In this document: positions 14,161 to 23,996 of the stretch, in pieces
Position numbering within the stretch: position 1 is the first letter of the stretch
Layout of the letters: every line of letters starts with the position of its first letter
NCBI GenBank assembly: GCA_027459645.1
Contig: DAIDHQ010000006.1
Coordinates: forward strand, 124,001 to 188,000
Source: Vulcanimicrobiota bacterium
GTDB lineage: Bacteria; Vulcanimicrobiota; Vulcanimicrobiia; Vulcanimicrobiales; Vulcanimicrobiaceae
Reading direction: 5' to 3'
Length of the DNA: 64,000 nucleotides
Notes under the pieces: model-generated
Databases searched by the model: none
The model's input: the letters and a program-made list of their open reading frames with translations, nothing else
Told to the model about the DNA's origin: nothing
Program-made: the position numbers and the translations under genes

Positions 14161-17086
14161 GGGCCAAGCCTTCGAGCGCGGCCATATTCTCGCGTTCCAA
14201 ACGTTCGAGGGCTAACGCGTTGAGCTGGCCGTGTCCGACCGCGCGCTCGTCCGCTAACACGGGCAGCAGATACGTGCCGGTGTAGGAATCCGCATTACGG
14301 GCGAGTTCTTCCGGCGTGCCGGTACCGACGATCGTCCCGCCGCGGTCGCCGCCTTCGGGACCGAGATCGATGAGATAATCCGCGGTCTTGATCACGTCGA
14401 GGTTATGTTCGATGACGAGCACGCTGTTGCCGGTTTGTACCAGTCGCTGCAGGACCTCGAGCAGTTTGTGGATGTCGGCGAAATGCAATCCCGTCGTCGG
14501 CTCGTCCAACACGTAGAACGTCCGTCCGGTCGAACGGCGCGAGAGTTCCGTCGCAAGCTTTACGCGCTGCGCCTCGCCGCCCGAGAGCGTCGTCGCAGGC
14601 TGTCCCATCTTGACATAGCCGAGGCCGACTTCGCAGATGGTCTTGAGCTTGTTGTGGATGCGCGGGATGTTGGCGAAGAGCTCCGAGGCTTCGTCGACGC
14701 GCATCTCGAGCACGTCCGCAATCGTCTTGCCCTTATATTTTACTTCGAGCGTTTGCGCGTTATAGCGCTTGCCCTTGCAGACTTCGCACGGAACGTAGAC
14801 GTCGGGCAAGAAGTGCATCTCGATTTTGATGATGCCGTCGCCTTCGCACGCCTCGCAGCGGCCGCCCTTCACGTTGAACGAAAACCGCCCCGGCGTATAG
14901 CCGCGCATCTTCGATTCCGGTACGAGCGAGAAGAGTTCGCGAATCTGATCGAACGCGCCGGTGTACGTCGCGGGATTCGATCGCGGCGTGCGTCCGATCG
15001 GCGACTGATCGATCACGACCATCTTGTCGAGCTGATCGGCACCTTTGACCGTCCCGTACGTGCCGCCGGCAGGCTGACCGTGCAGATGCTGGTTCAGCGC
15101 GCGCACGAGCACCTGGTTCACGAGCGACGATTTGCCGCTTCCGCTCACGCCCGTAACCGCGGTAAAGACGCCAATCGGAAACTTCACGTCCAAGTTGCGC
15201 AGATTGTTTGCGCTGGCTTTTTTCACTTCCAGCCAGCCGCGCGGTTCGCGTCGCCGTTTGGGAATCGGAATGAACTTCCGGCCCGAAAGATAGGCGCCGG
15301 TTTCGGATTTCGGATTCGCGAGGATATCGTCGAGCGTTCCGACCGTGAGAATCTCGCCGCCTTCGGCGCCGGCACCGGGACCGATGTCGACCATCACGTC
15401 GGCGGTGCGCATCGTGTCTTCGTCGTGCTCGATCACGACCAGCGTGTTGCCCAGATCGCGCAGCGTCTTGAGCGTCGCCAGCAGCCGGTCGTTGTCGCGC
15501 TGGTGCAATCCGATCGACGGTTCGTCCAAGATGTACAAGACGCCGACGAGCGCGCTCCCGATCTGCGTCGCCAAACGAATGCGCTGCGATTCACCGCCCG
15601 AAAGCGTCGTCGCCGAACGCGCGAGCGTGAGGTAATTCAGGCCGACGTTGGTCAGGAAGCCGAGTCGCGCGCGAATCTCTTTGACGATCTGATGCGCGAT
15701 CTGCTCTTGCCGCTGCGTCAGTTGCAGTTCCCGGAAGAACTTCTCCGAATTTTCGATCGACATCTGCGTGAGTCCGGCGATGTTCACGCCGCCCACCGTG
15801 ACCGCAAGCGCTTCCGGCTTGAGCCGGGCTCCCTTGCACGTGGGACACGTCGACGCCGACATGTACTTTTCGATGTCTTCCTTGACGTAATCGCTCGAGG
15901 TTTCGTTGTATCGCCGCTGCAGGTTGTTGACGACGCCTTCGAACGACGAGCGGTACTCCCACGTCTTGCCGCTCTTCGAGGTAAACGCGAAATCTTGCTC
16001 GCGGTCGGTCCCGTAAAGCACGAGATCCAGCACGTCGTCGGAGAAGTTTTCCACCGGCGTGGTCATCTTGACGCGGTAACGCTTGAGCACGCGTTCGAGC
16101 TGCTGCAGATAGTAGGGATTCATCGACGGGAAGCGCCCGCTGCCGATGCTCTTGCTCCACGGCACGATCGCGCCGTCGGCAATGGACTTGCTGCGGTCGG
16201 CAATCACCTTCCACGGATCGATCTCGATCTTCTCGCCGAGGCCGCTGCACGTGGGGCACGCGCCGTACGGCGAGTTGAACGAAAACAGGCGCGGCGCGAG
16301 CTCTTCGAACGAAATGCCGCAGTAGACGCACGCAAATGCTTCGCTGTAGGTCAGTTCGCGCTCGCCCGCGAGCGCGGTGACCATGCCGCTCGAAAGCCGA
16401 AGCGTCGTTTCGATCGAATCCGCCAGGCGCTTGCGCACGTCGGGCTTCATCACCAGCCGGTCGACGATCACTTCGATCGTGTGTTTGCGCTTCTTGTCGA
16501 GAACGATCTTCTCTCGCAGTTCCTTGGTTTCGCCGTCGACGCGCACGCGAGCGAAGCCCTCTTTCGCGATCTCCTCGAAGAGTTTTTGATATTCGCCTTT
16601 GCGGCCGCGCACCAGCGGCGCGAGGATCTGCAGGCGCGTGCCTTCCGGCAACTCCATGATCGAATCGACGATCTGCTCGCTGGATTGCGAGCTGATCTCA
16701 CGCCCGCAGTTATAACAATGCGGCGTGCCGACGCGCGCGTAGAGCAAGCGCAGGTAGTCGTAGACTTCGGTTACCGTGCCGACCGTCGAGCGCGGATTGC
16801 GCGAGGTCGACTTCTGGTCGATCGAGATCGCGGGCGAGAGGCCTTCGATGTAGTCGACGTCGGGCTTCTCCATCTGCCCGAGAAACTGACGAGCGTACGA
16901 CGAGAGCGACTCTACGTACCGGCGTTGTCCCTCGGCATAAATGGTATCGAAGGCAAGCGACGATTTCCCGGAGCCCGACAGGCCGGTCACGACGATGAGG
17001 CGGTTACGAGGCAGGGTGAGGTCGACGTTCTTTAAGTTGTGCTCGCGCGCACCCTTAATGACGATCGAGTCGAGACCGGTGGCCAT
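14153..17086 (-). CDS. uvrA: Excinuclease ABC subunit A
   Basis: Damage-recognition ATPase of nucleotide excision repair, acting with UvrB. The 977-residue protein has two ABC modules, with Walker A sequences [14 protein letters not shown] (near residue 35) and [13 protein letters not shown] (near 650), signatures [12 protein letters not shown] and [12 protein letters not shown], and two zinc modules (CVYCG...CPTC and CEACEGDG...CEVC). Length is typical. It starts 41 bp after the stop of the membrane-protein gene, and a LexA-type box lies at 17105-17118, so it can be induced separately from uvrB. It leads the uvrA-VOC-ligA overlap chain. Confidence 0.99.
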
Positions 17087-17104
17087 ATAGCTACTCTAAA
17101 ACAG

Positions 17105-17118
17105 AAAACAGGTGTTCG
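17105..17118 (-). promoter_or_regulatory. LexA-type SOS box upstream of uvrA
   Basis: On the minus strand: CGAACACCTGTTTT, matching the Gram-positive/actinobacterial box CGAACRNRYGTTYC at 12 of 14 positions. It is centred 25 bp before the uvrA ATG in the only gap (41 bp) ahead of the gene, where a repressor would block transcription. Found next to a canonical SOS gene, so functional binding is likely but inferred. Confidence 0.65.
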
Positions 17119-17127
17119 GGTTCGCCG

Positions 17128-17865
17128 TCAGACGGTCGGTTGATCGCCGCCCGTCAACTTCAAATATTCACCGGCGATCACGAGGGAGGCGTACGCTACG
17201 ATGACCTGTTGGAGAAGTCCCGCCACGAGCCACCCGGCAAACTCCGAGACGTGCCCCACGAGGCTCCCGATCCAGGCGCCCACGAGGGAGATGACGACGA
17301 TCAATGCCACAACGCCCACGGTCGGCCCAAGGTTCCCGAGGGCCACCCGGGCCGATTCCGCGATGCCGTCGACCGCCGGCCGGCCACCGATAATGACCGA
17401 AGCGAGCGTATAGATGAAGAACACGGCATAGACGGCGAGCGGCACGCCGAACGTCACCGGCGAGAGCACCGCGGCACAGAGCCCGATCAGGAAGAGCAGC
17501 ACCGCCGCGGCGACCAGGTGCAGAAAGCGGTGCGCGAGGGCTTCCCAGCCGTCGCGCAGCGTTGCCGAACCTGTGCGCCAAGCCGCGCCCGCCATGCCGG
17601 TTACATAGACCATCTGCACGAGCCCGAAGGCCATGCCAACCAAGAGCATCGCGATCATCACGACGGCATGCGTTGCCGCGAGCGCATCGGGCGAGCCGTT
17701 CCCGCTGATCACGAACGCGCCGAGCACCGCGGTTCCGAAAACGTACTGGACCGCACCCGCTACTACCGCGATCACGATGCCGGACAGAATCAGCACCCAG
17801 TTGTGCGTCAAGAGCTCCCACGCACGCGCGAAGGTGCGTTCCAAATCGCGTGCCGACTGCTTCAT
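17128..17865 (-). CDS. Polytopic membrane protein of unknown function
   Basis: A 245-residue protein with about six hydrophobic helices (first near residues 20-45, WVLILSGIVIAVVAGAVQYV) and a short charged N-terminus (MKQSARDLERTFARAWELL). The overall pattern resembles DUF-type membrane proteins with a repeated pair-of-helices plan seen in glycerophosphodiesterase membrane domains, but no motif assigns a function. The frame opens at 17964; the ATG at 17863-17865 overlaps the stop of the HAD gene (ATGA) and is the obvious start. Operon with the HAD phosphatase, alpha-mannosidase and upstream genes. Confidence 0.8.
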   Translation of the reverse strand: MKQSARDLERTFARAWELLTHNWVLILSGIVIAVVAGAVQYVFGTAVLGAFVISGNGSPDALAATHAVVMIAMLLVGMAFGLVQMVYVTGMAGAAWRTGSATLRDGWEALAHRFLHLVAAAVLLFLIGLCAAVLSPVTFGVPLAVYAVFFIYTLASVIIGGRPAVDGIAESARVALGNLGPTVGVVALIVVISLVGAWIGSLVGHVSEFAGWLVAGLLQQVIVAYASLVIAGEYLKLTGGDQPTV

Positions 17866-18581
17866 GCGCGCTCCAGTGCGGTGGGAACGTCGTTGAGTGA
17901 CGTGACGATCGCGTGCGGCGCCGGTGCATCCGCGGGAATCGTTTCGTCGCGCACCTTCATCCAAATGGCGAACATACCGGCGTCGAGCGCGCCGCGAATA
18001 TCACGATCGTAGCGATCGCCCACCATCGCGCCGTGCATCGGCGACGCGCCGAGCGCCGTGCAGGCATGCGCGAATAGCAACGGATCGGGTTTGAGCATGC
18101 CGACCTCGTCCGCGATAAAGATCGCGTCGAAAAGCTCGCCCAATTGCAGCAGGGCGATCTTCTCTCGATGCGTTTCCGAAAAGCCGTTCGTCAAAATTCC
18201 CAGTTTCATCCCACGCTCCCGCAGCACGCGCAGCATATCGTACGCTCCCGGGAAAACGCTGAAGTATTTCTTGCGGTAGTCGTTGTACCGTCGTGCGCTT
18301 CCGCGAGCCAGCTCGCCGTCCGCGATGCCGAGCCGTTCCAGCGCCGCCTTCCACAGCGCTTCCCGTACGTTCGAAAGACGCGCCTGCAACTGCTCCCGAT
18401 TCAGACGCTGCCAGAATCCCTCGGCTTCCGCGACATAGGCGTCCTTCAGCGCGAGTGCGTCGATTCCGTGTTCGGCGGCCACCTCGCGCGCGACTTCTTC
18501 GGCAGCGTTGTGAAACGCGGCCGTGTCGTCGTGAAGCGTGTCGTCGAGATCGAAGAGCACGACGTCGATGCGGCGAGACAT
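17862..18581 (-). CDS. HAD-IA family hydrolase (YjjG-like phosphatase)
   Basis: A 239-residue phosphatase of the haloacid dehalogenase superfamily: motif I VVLFDLDDTLHDD, motif II ILTNGFSE, motif III Lys in KPDPLLFAHA and motif IV MVGDRYDRDIRGALDAG. The helical cap between motifs I and II fits the HAD-IA class that includes the 5'-nucleotidase YjjG and dehalogenase-like enzymes. Substrate unknown. It starts 5 bp after the alpha-mannosidase stop and overlaps the following membrane-protein gene by 4 bp. Confidence 0.9.
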   Translation of the reverse strand: MSRRIDVVLFDLDDTLHDDTAAFHNAAEEVAREVAAEHGIDALALKDAYVAEAEGFWQRLNREQLQARLSNVREALWKAALERLGIADGELARGSARRYNDYRKKYFSVFPGAYDMLRVLRERGMKLGILTNGFSETHREKIALLQLGELFDAIFIADEVGMLKPDPLLFAHACTALGASPMHGAMVGDRYDRDIRGALDAGMFAIWMKVRDETIPADAPAPHAIVTSLNDVPTALERA

Positions 18582-18586
18582 GGATG

Positions 18587-21019
18587 CTAGAACCGTACCC
18601 GAAGCGAGCGCAGGCCGAACGCGGGAACCGTCGTTACGATTTCTTCGGCAACGATGGCGGCCCCGGCCTCGACCGGACGTTCAAGAGCATCCACCGCGCT
18701 CACCTCGCGCATCCGCGCGCCGCAGCGCAGCCGAATCTCGCCGCCGGCTCCGTCGCACTCGCGCACGCGCACGATGAGTCCGTCGCCGTCCTCGGCCCGT
18801 TTTACCGCGGTTACAACGACGTTGCGGGCGCTCGGAACGAAGAGCCGCACGCGTTTGGGAAGCGCGAACGCTTCCCAAAGATGCTCGAGCGTCGAGGGTG
18901 CGCGATCGTCGAGCGGCGCAAAACCCCACGACAGGCGCGCTTCGCCACGATCCGATTGCGGATCGGGCCAGCGCGGCGAACGCAAGAGCGAATGACCGAG
19001 CTGCATTCCGCCGCGACGCAGATTTCGCGCACTCCAGCCGTACGTATCGAGCGTCAAAAGCGCAATGCCGCTCTTCGAATCGCCGGCGCTCGCAAATCGT
19101 TGACCCGGGACCTCGTACTTTGCGGGGTCGCCGCTCACGCGCTCGATCGTACCGTGGGGCGCTCCGTACAGCACGCGATCGCTCGCAACGGTAAGCCAGT
19201 TTTCGAGGCGCAAGACGATCTGCTCGCTACGCCAGTCGACCGCGCAATCCACGCGCAAAAACGGCTCTCCCGCGCGCAGCGAAACCCGCATCTCGAGCGG
19301 CGAGCCGGCAGCATCGAAGCGTGCGATCAGGCCGTCGCTTTCGACCTCTCCTTCGGCCGGACGCACGGGTACGCGCTTCTTTTGGTATCCGGCATCGAGA
19401 TTCCACGCCTCCCATTTTTTCGGCCGGTCCCGATAGGCGGCCAGCAGGTTTGCCTGCGCGACGGCATTGCGTCCGTTTGCGGTGCGCAACTCCAGCAGCG
19501 CGCCTTTGCGGTTGAGGCGCGCGTGCACGAGGCCGTTATCGAGGATCACATCGTCACCGTCGACCGACGGGCGAACCTCGACGTCGTCGTCTTGCCGAGC
19601 GGCGCGAGGCAACATCGCCTCGCACGACTTGCGCACGGCCTCCACGAGTTCGCGCGCACGCGCATACTCATCCAGCGATTCCACATATGCCGCGCGAACC
19701 GACGTGCCGGGAAGCACGTCGTGAAATTGGTTGCGCAGCACGATCTCCCACGCTTCGTGAAGCATCGGGAACAAGCGTTCCATCACGTCGTGTGGCGCGC
19801 GCACCGCGACGCACCACGCAAGGCGCTCCTCCGCCGCCGCGAGCTCGCGTTCCAGCATCGCGTTGTTGGCCTTGACGTCGTGATGCGTCGTGTAGGTTCC
19901 GCGATGATACTCCAGATACAGTTCGTCGCGATATTCGGGCAGCGCATCGGCTTCGATGCGCTCGAACCACCGCTGCGGCGGCTGCCATTCGCCCACGGCT
20001 TGGGCCGCGTGAACTTGACTGGCCGTCGGGCCACCGCCGCCGTCGCCGTAGCCGATGACGAGCGGTTCGCGGCGCTCGCGTGCGCGCAGCACGCGCGGCG
20101 CGTCGGGGCCGCCTTCGTAGGCGTCCAGCATGCCGGAGACGACGGCGGATCCATCCGGTCCGATCCAGCGGAAACGCGTGAACGGGAATCGATGCGTGTC
20201 GTTCCACTGCAATTTCGTGGTGGCGAAATAGCGAATGCCGCCGTGCGCGAGCAGGGTGGGCAAGGTGTTCGGGAACCCGAACGTGTCGGGAAGCCACGCG
20301 ATCGACGGTTCGAGGCCGAACCTGTCGGAGCAGTAGCGATGCGCAAAAATCATCTGCCGAAGCAACGACTCGCCCGAGATCAGATTGCAGTCGGGTTCGA
20401 CCCACAGCGCCGCAGGCTGCGCGCTGAAGCGCCCTTCGCGCACGCGCTCACGCACGCGCCCGAAGAGCGTCGCGTCGCCGTTTTCCACGAAGGCGTATAG
20501 TTGCGGCTGGCTTTGCATGAACACGAACGACGGATCGCGTTCGATCAAATCGAGCGCGTTGGCAAAGGTGCGCAGCGCCTTGCGCTTCGTGTCGCTGTAT
20601 GCCCATAGCCACGCGACGTCCAAATGCGAATGTCCCCACAACGGCAGCTCTTGATGCGCCGTGGCGCGCCCGTTCGCCGGAACGGCGTCGAACGCTCGAA
20701 CGTCCACGTAACGTTGTGGCCGCTCGTGTCCGCGGCGCAGCATCAGCGTCCAGCGGATGTCGGGACGCGAGGGGAGGCCGTTGGTCGGGAGCGCGAAGCG
20801 CTCGACTTCGAGCGTGAGTTCGCGTTCGCGCTCGCACGGCGCAAGAACGACGGCATGATGCTCGCGGTCGAACGCACCGGCGATTGCGCCGTCGATGCGC
20901 GCGAGCGCTCCCGTGCGCGTTGCATACCTGACCTCGACCGCAGCGTCGCTCGCCGGTAGGGACGCAGCGAGCGTGACAATAGCATCGTCACGCTCGCGTT
21001 CGTGCAATTCGAGGCGCAA
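18587..21019 (-). CDS. GH38 family alpha-mannosidase
   Basis: An 810-residue glycoside hydrolase removing alpha-linked mannose. Zinc-binding motif LWGHSHLDVAWLW (about residue 128), a second conserved block QSQPQLYAFVE, ALWVEPDCNLISGE, and the nucleophile Asp in IAWLPDTFGFPNTLP; the C-terminal half is the beta-sandwich of GH38. No signal peptide, so it probably acts on imported or internal mannosides. The start is a TTG (21017-21019), 2 bp after the stop of the preceding small secreted-protein gene. It sits in the same transcription unit as two DNA-repair genes. Confidence 0.93.
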   Translation of the reverse strand: MRLELHERERDDAIVTLAASLPASDAAVEVRYATRTGALARIDGAIAGAFDREHHAVVLAPCERERELTLEVERFALPTNGLPSRPDIRWTLMLRRGHERPQRYVDVRAFDAVPANGRATAHQELPLWGHSHLDVAWLWAYSDTKRKALRTFANALDLIERDPSFVFMQSQPQLYAFVENGDATLFGRVRERVREGRFSAQPAALWVEPDCNLISGESLLRQMIFAHRYCSDRFGLEPSIAWLPDTFGFPNTLPTLLAHGGIRYFATTKLQWNDTHRFPFTRFRWIGPDGSAVVSGMLDAYEGGPDAPRVLRARERREPLVIGYGDGGGGPTASQVHAAQAVGEWQPPQRWFERIEADALPEYRDELYLEYHRGTYTTHHDVKANNAMLERELAAAEERLAWCVAVRAPHDVMERLFPMLHEAWEIVLRNQFHDVLPGTSVRAAYVESLDEYARARELVEAVRKSCEAMLPRAARQDDDVEVRPSVDGDDVILDNGLVHARLNRKGALLELRTANGRNAVAQANLLAAYRDRPKKWEAWNLDAGYQKKRVPVRPAEGEVESDGLIARFDAAGSPLEMRVSLRAGEPFLRVDCAVDWRSEQIVLRLENWLTVASDRVLYGAPHGTIERVSGDPAKYEVPGQRFASAGDSKSGIALLTLDTYGWSARNLRRGGMQLGHSLLRSPRWPDPQSDRGEARLSWGFAPLDDRAPSTLEHLWEAFALPKRVRLFVPSARNVVVTAVKRAEDGDGLIVRVRECDGAGGEIRLRCGARMREVSAVDALERPVEAGAAIVAEEIVTTVPAFGLRSLRVRF

Positions 21020-21021
21020 GT

Positions 21022-21408
21022 CTATTGGATCGGCTTTATCCAGAGCCCGTCGATTTTTCCGTCGGGTCCGAGCTGGTAGATGAACTGGAGATCGCCGTTG
21101 GCCATCTTCACGTAATAGGCATAGACGCGTTCTCCGCCTATGGCGACGCCCTTGTTGAACTGGAAGAGGTTCAACGCTCCGCCTTGCGTGCCGACTTCGC
21201 CGGTCTTGGCGAGAATGTCGGGCGTCAACGCTTTCTGCAGTTTGTCCGACAACTGACTCGCGTCGAGCAGCTTCCCGGCGATGAGCGCTTCATACCACGC
21301 TTTTGCGTTCGCGTCGATCTTTGTATCTTGCGCAAGCGGCGACTGCGTCGGCGCGGGCGACGGGGCGGCCGTCGCTTGCGCGACGACCGCTGCAACGGTC
21401 AGGATCAT
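21022..21408 (-). CDS. Small secreted protein, tandem paralogue 2
   Basis: A 128-residue protein with a short hydrophobic N-terminus (MILTVAAVVAQATA), a Pro/Ala linker, and a domain of about 85 residues (AKAWYEALIAGKLLDASQLS ... LQFIYQLGPDGKIDGLWIKP). The latter resembles the DUF3887 layout: helix pair plus a beta-sheet ending in a G-K-I/V-x-G strand. It is a clear tandem paralogue of the next gene upstream, with which it overlaps by 4 bp (21405-21408). Function unknown; exported. Confidence 0.75.
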   Translation of the reverse strand: MILTVAAVVAQATAAPSPAPTQSPLAQDTKIDANAKAWYEALIAGKLLDASQLSDKLQKALTPDILAKTGEVGTQGGALNLFQFNKGVAIGGERVYAYYVKMANGDLQFIYQLGPDGKIDGLWIKPIQ

Positions 21409-21821
21409 TGCCCCGGCACGATGCGCATGCCCGCAACGCGCCCCTTGCCGTCGAGCTCGTAAATGAACGCGAAGGCTTTGTTATCGGCGAACGCCGCCCG
21501 ATAAACGTAGATCTTGATCGGGCCGCGCATGCCGCTGTCCTTCAGATCGAACGACGTAAGCGCCGCCGTGCCCAACATGCCTTGGATCATCTTCATGTTG
21601 TCCGGCGTAAAGAGCGCCTCCATCTGTTTGGTGACGACCGCGCCGGCAAGCGTTTTGCCTTGCTGCAGGGAGAGCAGCCAAGCTTTCGCAGCGGCATCCA
21701 CCTTTGGATCGGGAGGCAGCGTGGCGGTTGGGACCGGAGAGGCCGCGGCAGCGGCGGGGGACGCAGAGGCGGCAGGCGCGGGGGAGGCCTGCGCGACGAT
21801 AGCAGCAACGGTTAGAATCAT
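21405..21821 (-). CDS. Small secreted protein, tandem paralogue 1
   Basis: A 138-residue exported protein: MILTVAAIVAQA signal-like start, Ala/Pro/Ser-rich linker, then a compact domain AKAWLLSLQQGKTLAGAVVT ... FAFIYELDGKGRVAGMRIVP. The same strand-turn-strand end (G-R-V-x-G) as its partner. It starts 14 bp after uvrB stops, and its own stop overlaps the start of the second copy, so all are cotranscribed. Probable gene duplication; function unknown. Confidence 0.75.
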   Translation of the reverse strand: MILTVAAIVAQASPAPAASASPAAAAASPVPTATLPPDPKVDAAAKAWLLSLQQGKTLAGAVVTKQMEALFTPDNMKMIQGMLGTAALTSFDLKDSGMRGPIKIYVYRAAFADNKAFAFIYELDGKGRVAGMRIVPGQ

Positions 21822-21835
21822 GCGGGCAACTTGCG

Positions 21836-23857
21836 TTACCGCTTCACGAGTTCCTTGAGGCCGCCGAAATCGGTCCCGCCGATCTGCTTGCGCAGCTCCA
21901 CCAATTCATCGCGCATCGCGGCCGCCTTTTCGAACTCCAGGTTCGCCGCGTACTCGCGCATCTTCTTTTCGAGTTCGGCGGCCATGCGGGCGGCGACATC
22001 GCGCGGGATCTTCTCGAGCTTGATCTTTTCCGCCGTTTCCTCGTTGGCGCCGATCATGCTCAAGATGTCGCGGATCTCTTTGCGCACGCTGCGCGGTTCG
22101 ATGCCGTGTTCCGTATTGAACGCCACCTGCAGTTCGCGCCGGCGGCGCGTTTCGCCGAGCGCTCGCGCCATCGATTCGGTGACGACGTCGGCGTACATGA
22201 TGACCTTGCCTTCGACGTTACGGGCGGCGCGGCCGATCGTTTGGATGAGCGACGTAGCGCTGCGCAGATAGCCTTCTTTATCGGCATCCAGGATGCCGAC
22301 GAGCGAAACCTCGGGCAGATCGAGTCCTTCGCGCAGCAAATTGATGCCGACGAGCACGTCGAATTGTCCCAAGCGCAGATCGCGCAAGATTGCGACGCGT
22401 TCGAGCGTGTCGACCTCGCTGTGCAGATAGCGCACCTTTAACCCGTTTTCGATCAAGAAGTCCGTCAGATCCTCGGCCATCTTCTTGGTCAGCGTCGTGA
22501 CGAGCACGCGCTCCTCACGCGCGACGCGCTGGCGGATCTCTTCCATCAGGTCGTCGACCTGGTTGCGCGTCGGCCGAACGTCGACTTCGGGATCGACGAG
22601 GCCCGTCGGTCGAATGATCATCTCGACGGTTTGAGAGCTGCGGCCGATTTCGTACGTGCCCGGCGTCGCCGAAACGTAGACGATCTGATTGACGTGCTCT
22701 TCCCACTCGTCGTAGGTGAGCGGCCGGTTATCGAGCGCGCTCGGAAGGCGAAACCCGTGCTCGACCAGCGTCAACTTCCGCGAGCGGTCCCCGGCGTACA
22801 TGCCGTGCACCTGAGGGAGCGTCACGTGTGACTCGTCGACGAAATACAGGCAATCCTTCGGGAAAAAATCGAGCAGGCACCACGGCGTCGACCCGGGTTC
22901 GCGGCCAGTGAGGTGCCGCGAATAATTCTCGATGCCGTTACAGTAGCCGACTTCGCGCAGCATGTCCAAGTCGTAGCGCGTGCGCATTTCGAGCCGTTGC
23001 GCTTCGAGCAGTTTTCCGTGATCTTTGAAGTATTTCAGCCGTTCTTCGAGTTCGATTTCGATAGAAGAGATCGCGCGGCGCAGTTTCTCTTCCGGCGTGA
23101 TAAAGTGTTTGGCCGGGAAGATCAGCAGCTCGTCTTTGCTTTCGACGTATTCGCCGGTCATCAGGTTGACGACGTTGATGGCGTCGATCTCGTCGCCGAA
23201 GAATTCGATGCGGTGAACCAACTCTTCGTCGACCGCCACGAATTCGAGCACGTCTCCGCGCACCCGGAACGTGCCGCGCGTCAGGTTCAGATCGTTGCGC
23301 CGATACTGCATGTCGACGAGCTTGCGCAGCAGCACGTCGCGGTCGATCTCTTCGCTGACGCGAATGCGCGCCGTCATCTCCATATAGTCCGAGGGCGAAC
23401 CCAAGCCGTAGATGCACGAGACCGAGGCGACGATCAGCGTGTCGGGCCGAGTCAGAAGAGACTGGGTTGCCGAATGGCGCAAGCGCTCGATCTCGTCGTT
23501 GATCGAGGAGTCCTTCTCGATGTACGTATCCGTCGAGGGCACGTACGCCTCGGGTTGGTAGTAGTCGAAGTACGAGACGAAATACTCGACCGCATTTTCG
23601 GGAAAGAACTCTCGAAATTCGGCGCAGAGCTGCGCGGCGAGCGTCTTGTTGTGGCAGAGCACGAGGGTGGGCTTCTGCACGAGCTCGACCACCCGCGCCA
23701 TCGCCATCGTCTTGCCGCTGCCGGTCACGCCCAGCAACGTCTGAGCCCGGTCGCCGCGCAGAACGCCGGCGGCGAGCGCGTCGGTCGCCTTCGGTTGATC
23801 GCCGGCGAGGGCATATGGCGAGACCAGTTTGAACTTCTTCTGGGCCACGAGATTCAT
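21836..23857 (-). CDS. uvrB: Excinuclease ABC subunit B
   Basis: Helicase-like damage verifier of nucleotide excision repair. The 673-residue protein has [14 protein letters not shown], Walker [11 protein letters not shown], the DNA-wedging hairpin [24 protein letters not shown]-equivalent [36 protein letters not shown], and the C-terminal UVR motif ([17 protein letters not shown]). The open frame extends to 23965, but the family start [15 protein letters not shown] is the ATG at 23855-23857. A perfect LexA-type box begins 10 bp upstream, so SOS control is expected. First gene of a long leftward unit. Confidence 0.99.
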   Translation of the reverse strand: MNLVAQKKFKLVSPYALAGDQPKATDALAAGVLRGDRAQTLLGVTGSGKTMAMARVVELVQKPTLVLCHNKTLAAQLCAEFREFFPENAVEYFVSYFDYYQPEAYVPSTDTYIEKDSSINDEIERLRHSATQSLLTRPDTLIVASVSCIYGLGSPSDYMEMTARIRVSEEIDRDVLLRKLVDMQYRRNDLNLTRGTFRVRGDVLEFVAVDEELVHRIEFFGDEIDAINVVNLMTGEYVESKDELLIFPAKHFITPEEKLRRAISSIEIELEERLKYFKDHGKLLEAQRLEMRTRYDLDMLREVGYCNGIENYSRHLTGREPGSTPWCLLDFFPKDCLYFVDESHVTLPQVHGMYAGDRSRKLTLVEHGFRLPSALDNRPLTYDEWEEHVNQIVYVSATPGTYEIGRSSQTVEMIIRPTGLVDPEVDVRPTRNQVDDLMEEIRQRVAREERVLVTTLTKKMAEDLTDFLIENGLKVRYLHSEVDTLERVAILRDLRLGQFDVLVGINLLREGLDLPEVSLVGILDADKEGYLRSATSLIQTIGRAARNVEGKVIMYADVVTESMARALGETRRRRELQVAFNTEHGIEPRSVRKEIRDILSMIGANEETAEKIKLEKIPRDVAARMAAELEKKMREYAANLEFEKAAAMRDELVELRKQIGGTDFGGLKELVKR

Positions 23858-23867
23858 CCTAACACGG

Positions 23868-23881
23868 GGAACGTACGTTCG
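23868..23881 (-). promoter_or_regulatory. LexA-type SOS box upstream of uvrB
   Basis: Minus strand CGAACGTACGTTCC, a 14/14 match to the consensus CGAACRNRYGTTYC and palindromic in its core GAACGTACGTTC. It lies 10 bp before the uvrB ATG in the 139-bp divergent region shared with prs. Confidence 0.85.
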
Positions 23882-23996
23882 GTTGCGGCTAGGTGCGAAT
23901 TGCCGCCCTCGTGCGCGCAGGAGCTCCTGCAACGCGAAGTATGCTCGGCTTCCGCGGCATGACAACGAGCGACGGTCGAGGAAACCACCTCATCCC

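Noticed and set aside
14405-17035. 876-codon rightward open frame
   Set aside because: Exact antisense of uvrA, Arg-rich and without any family motif; a by-product of high GC.
18293-20500. 735-codon rightward open frame
   Set aside because: Antisense of the alpha-mannosidase and HAD genes; composition of a GC-driven shadow.
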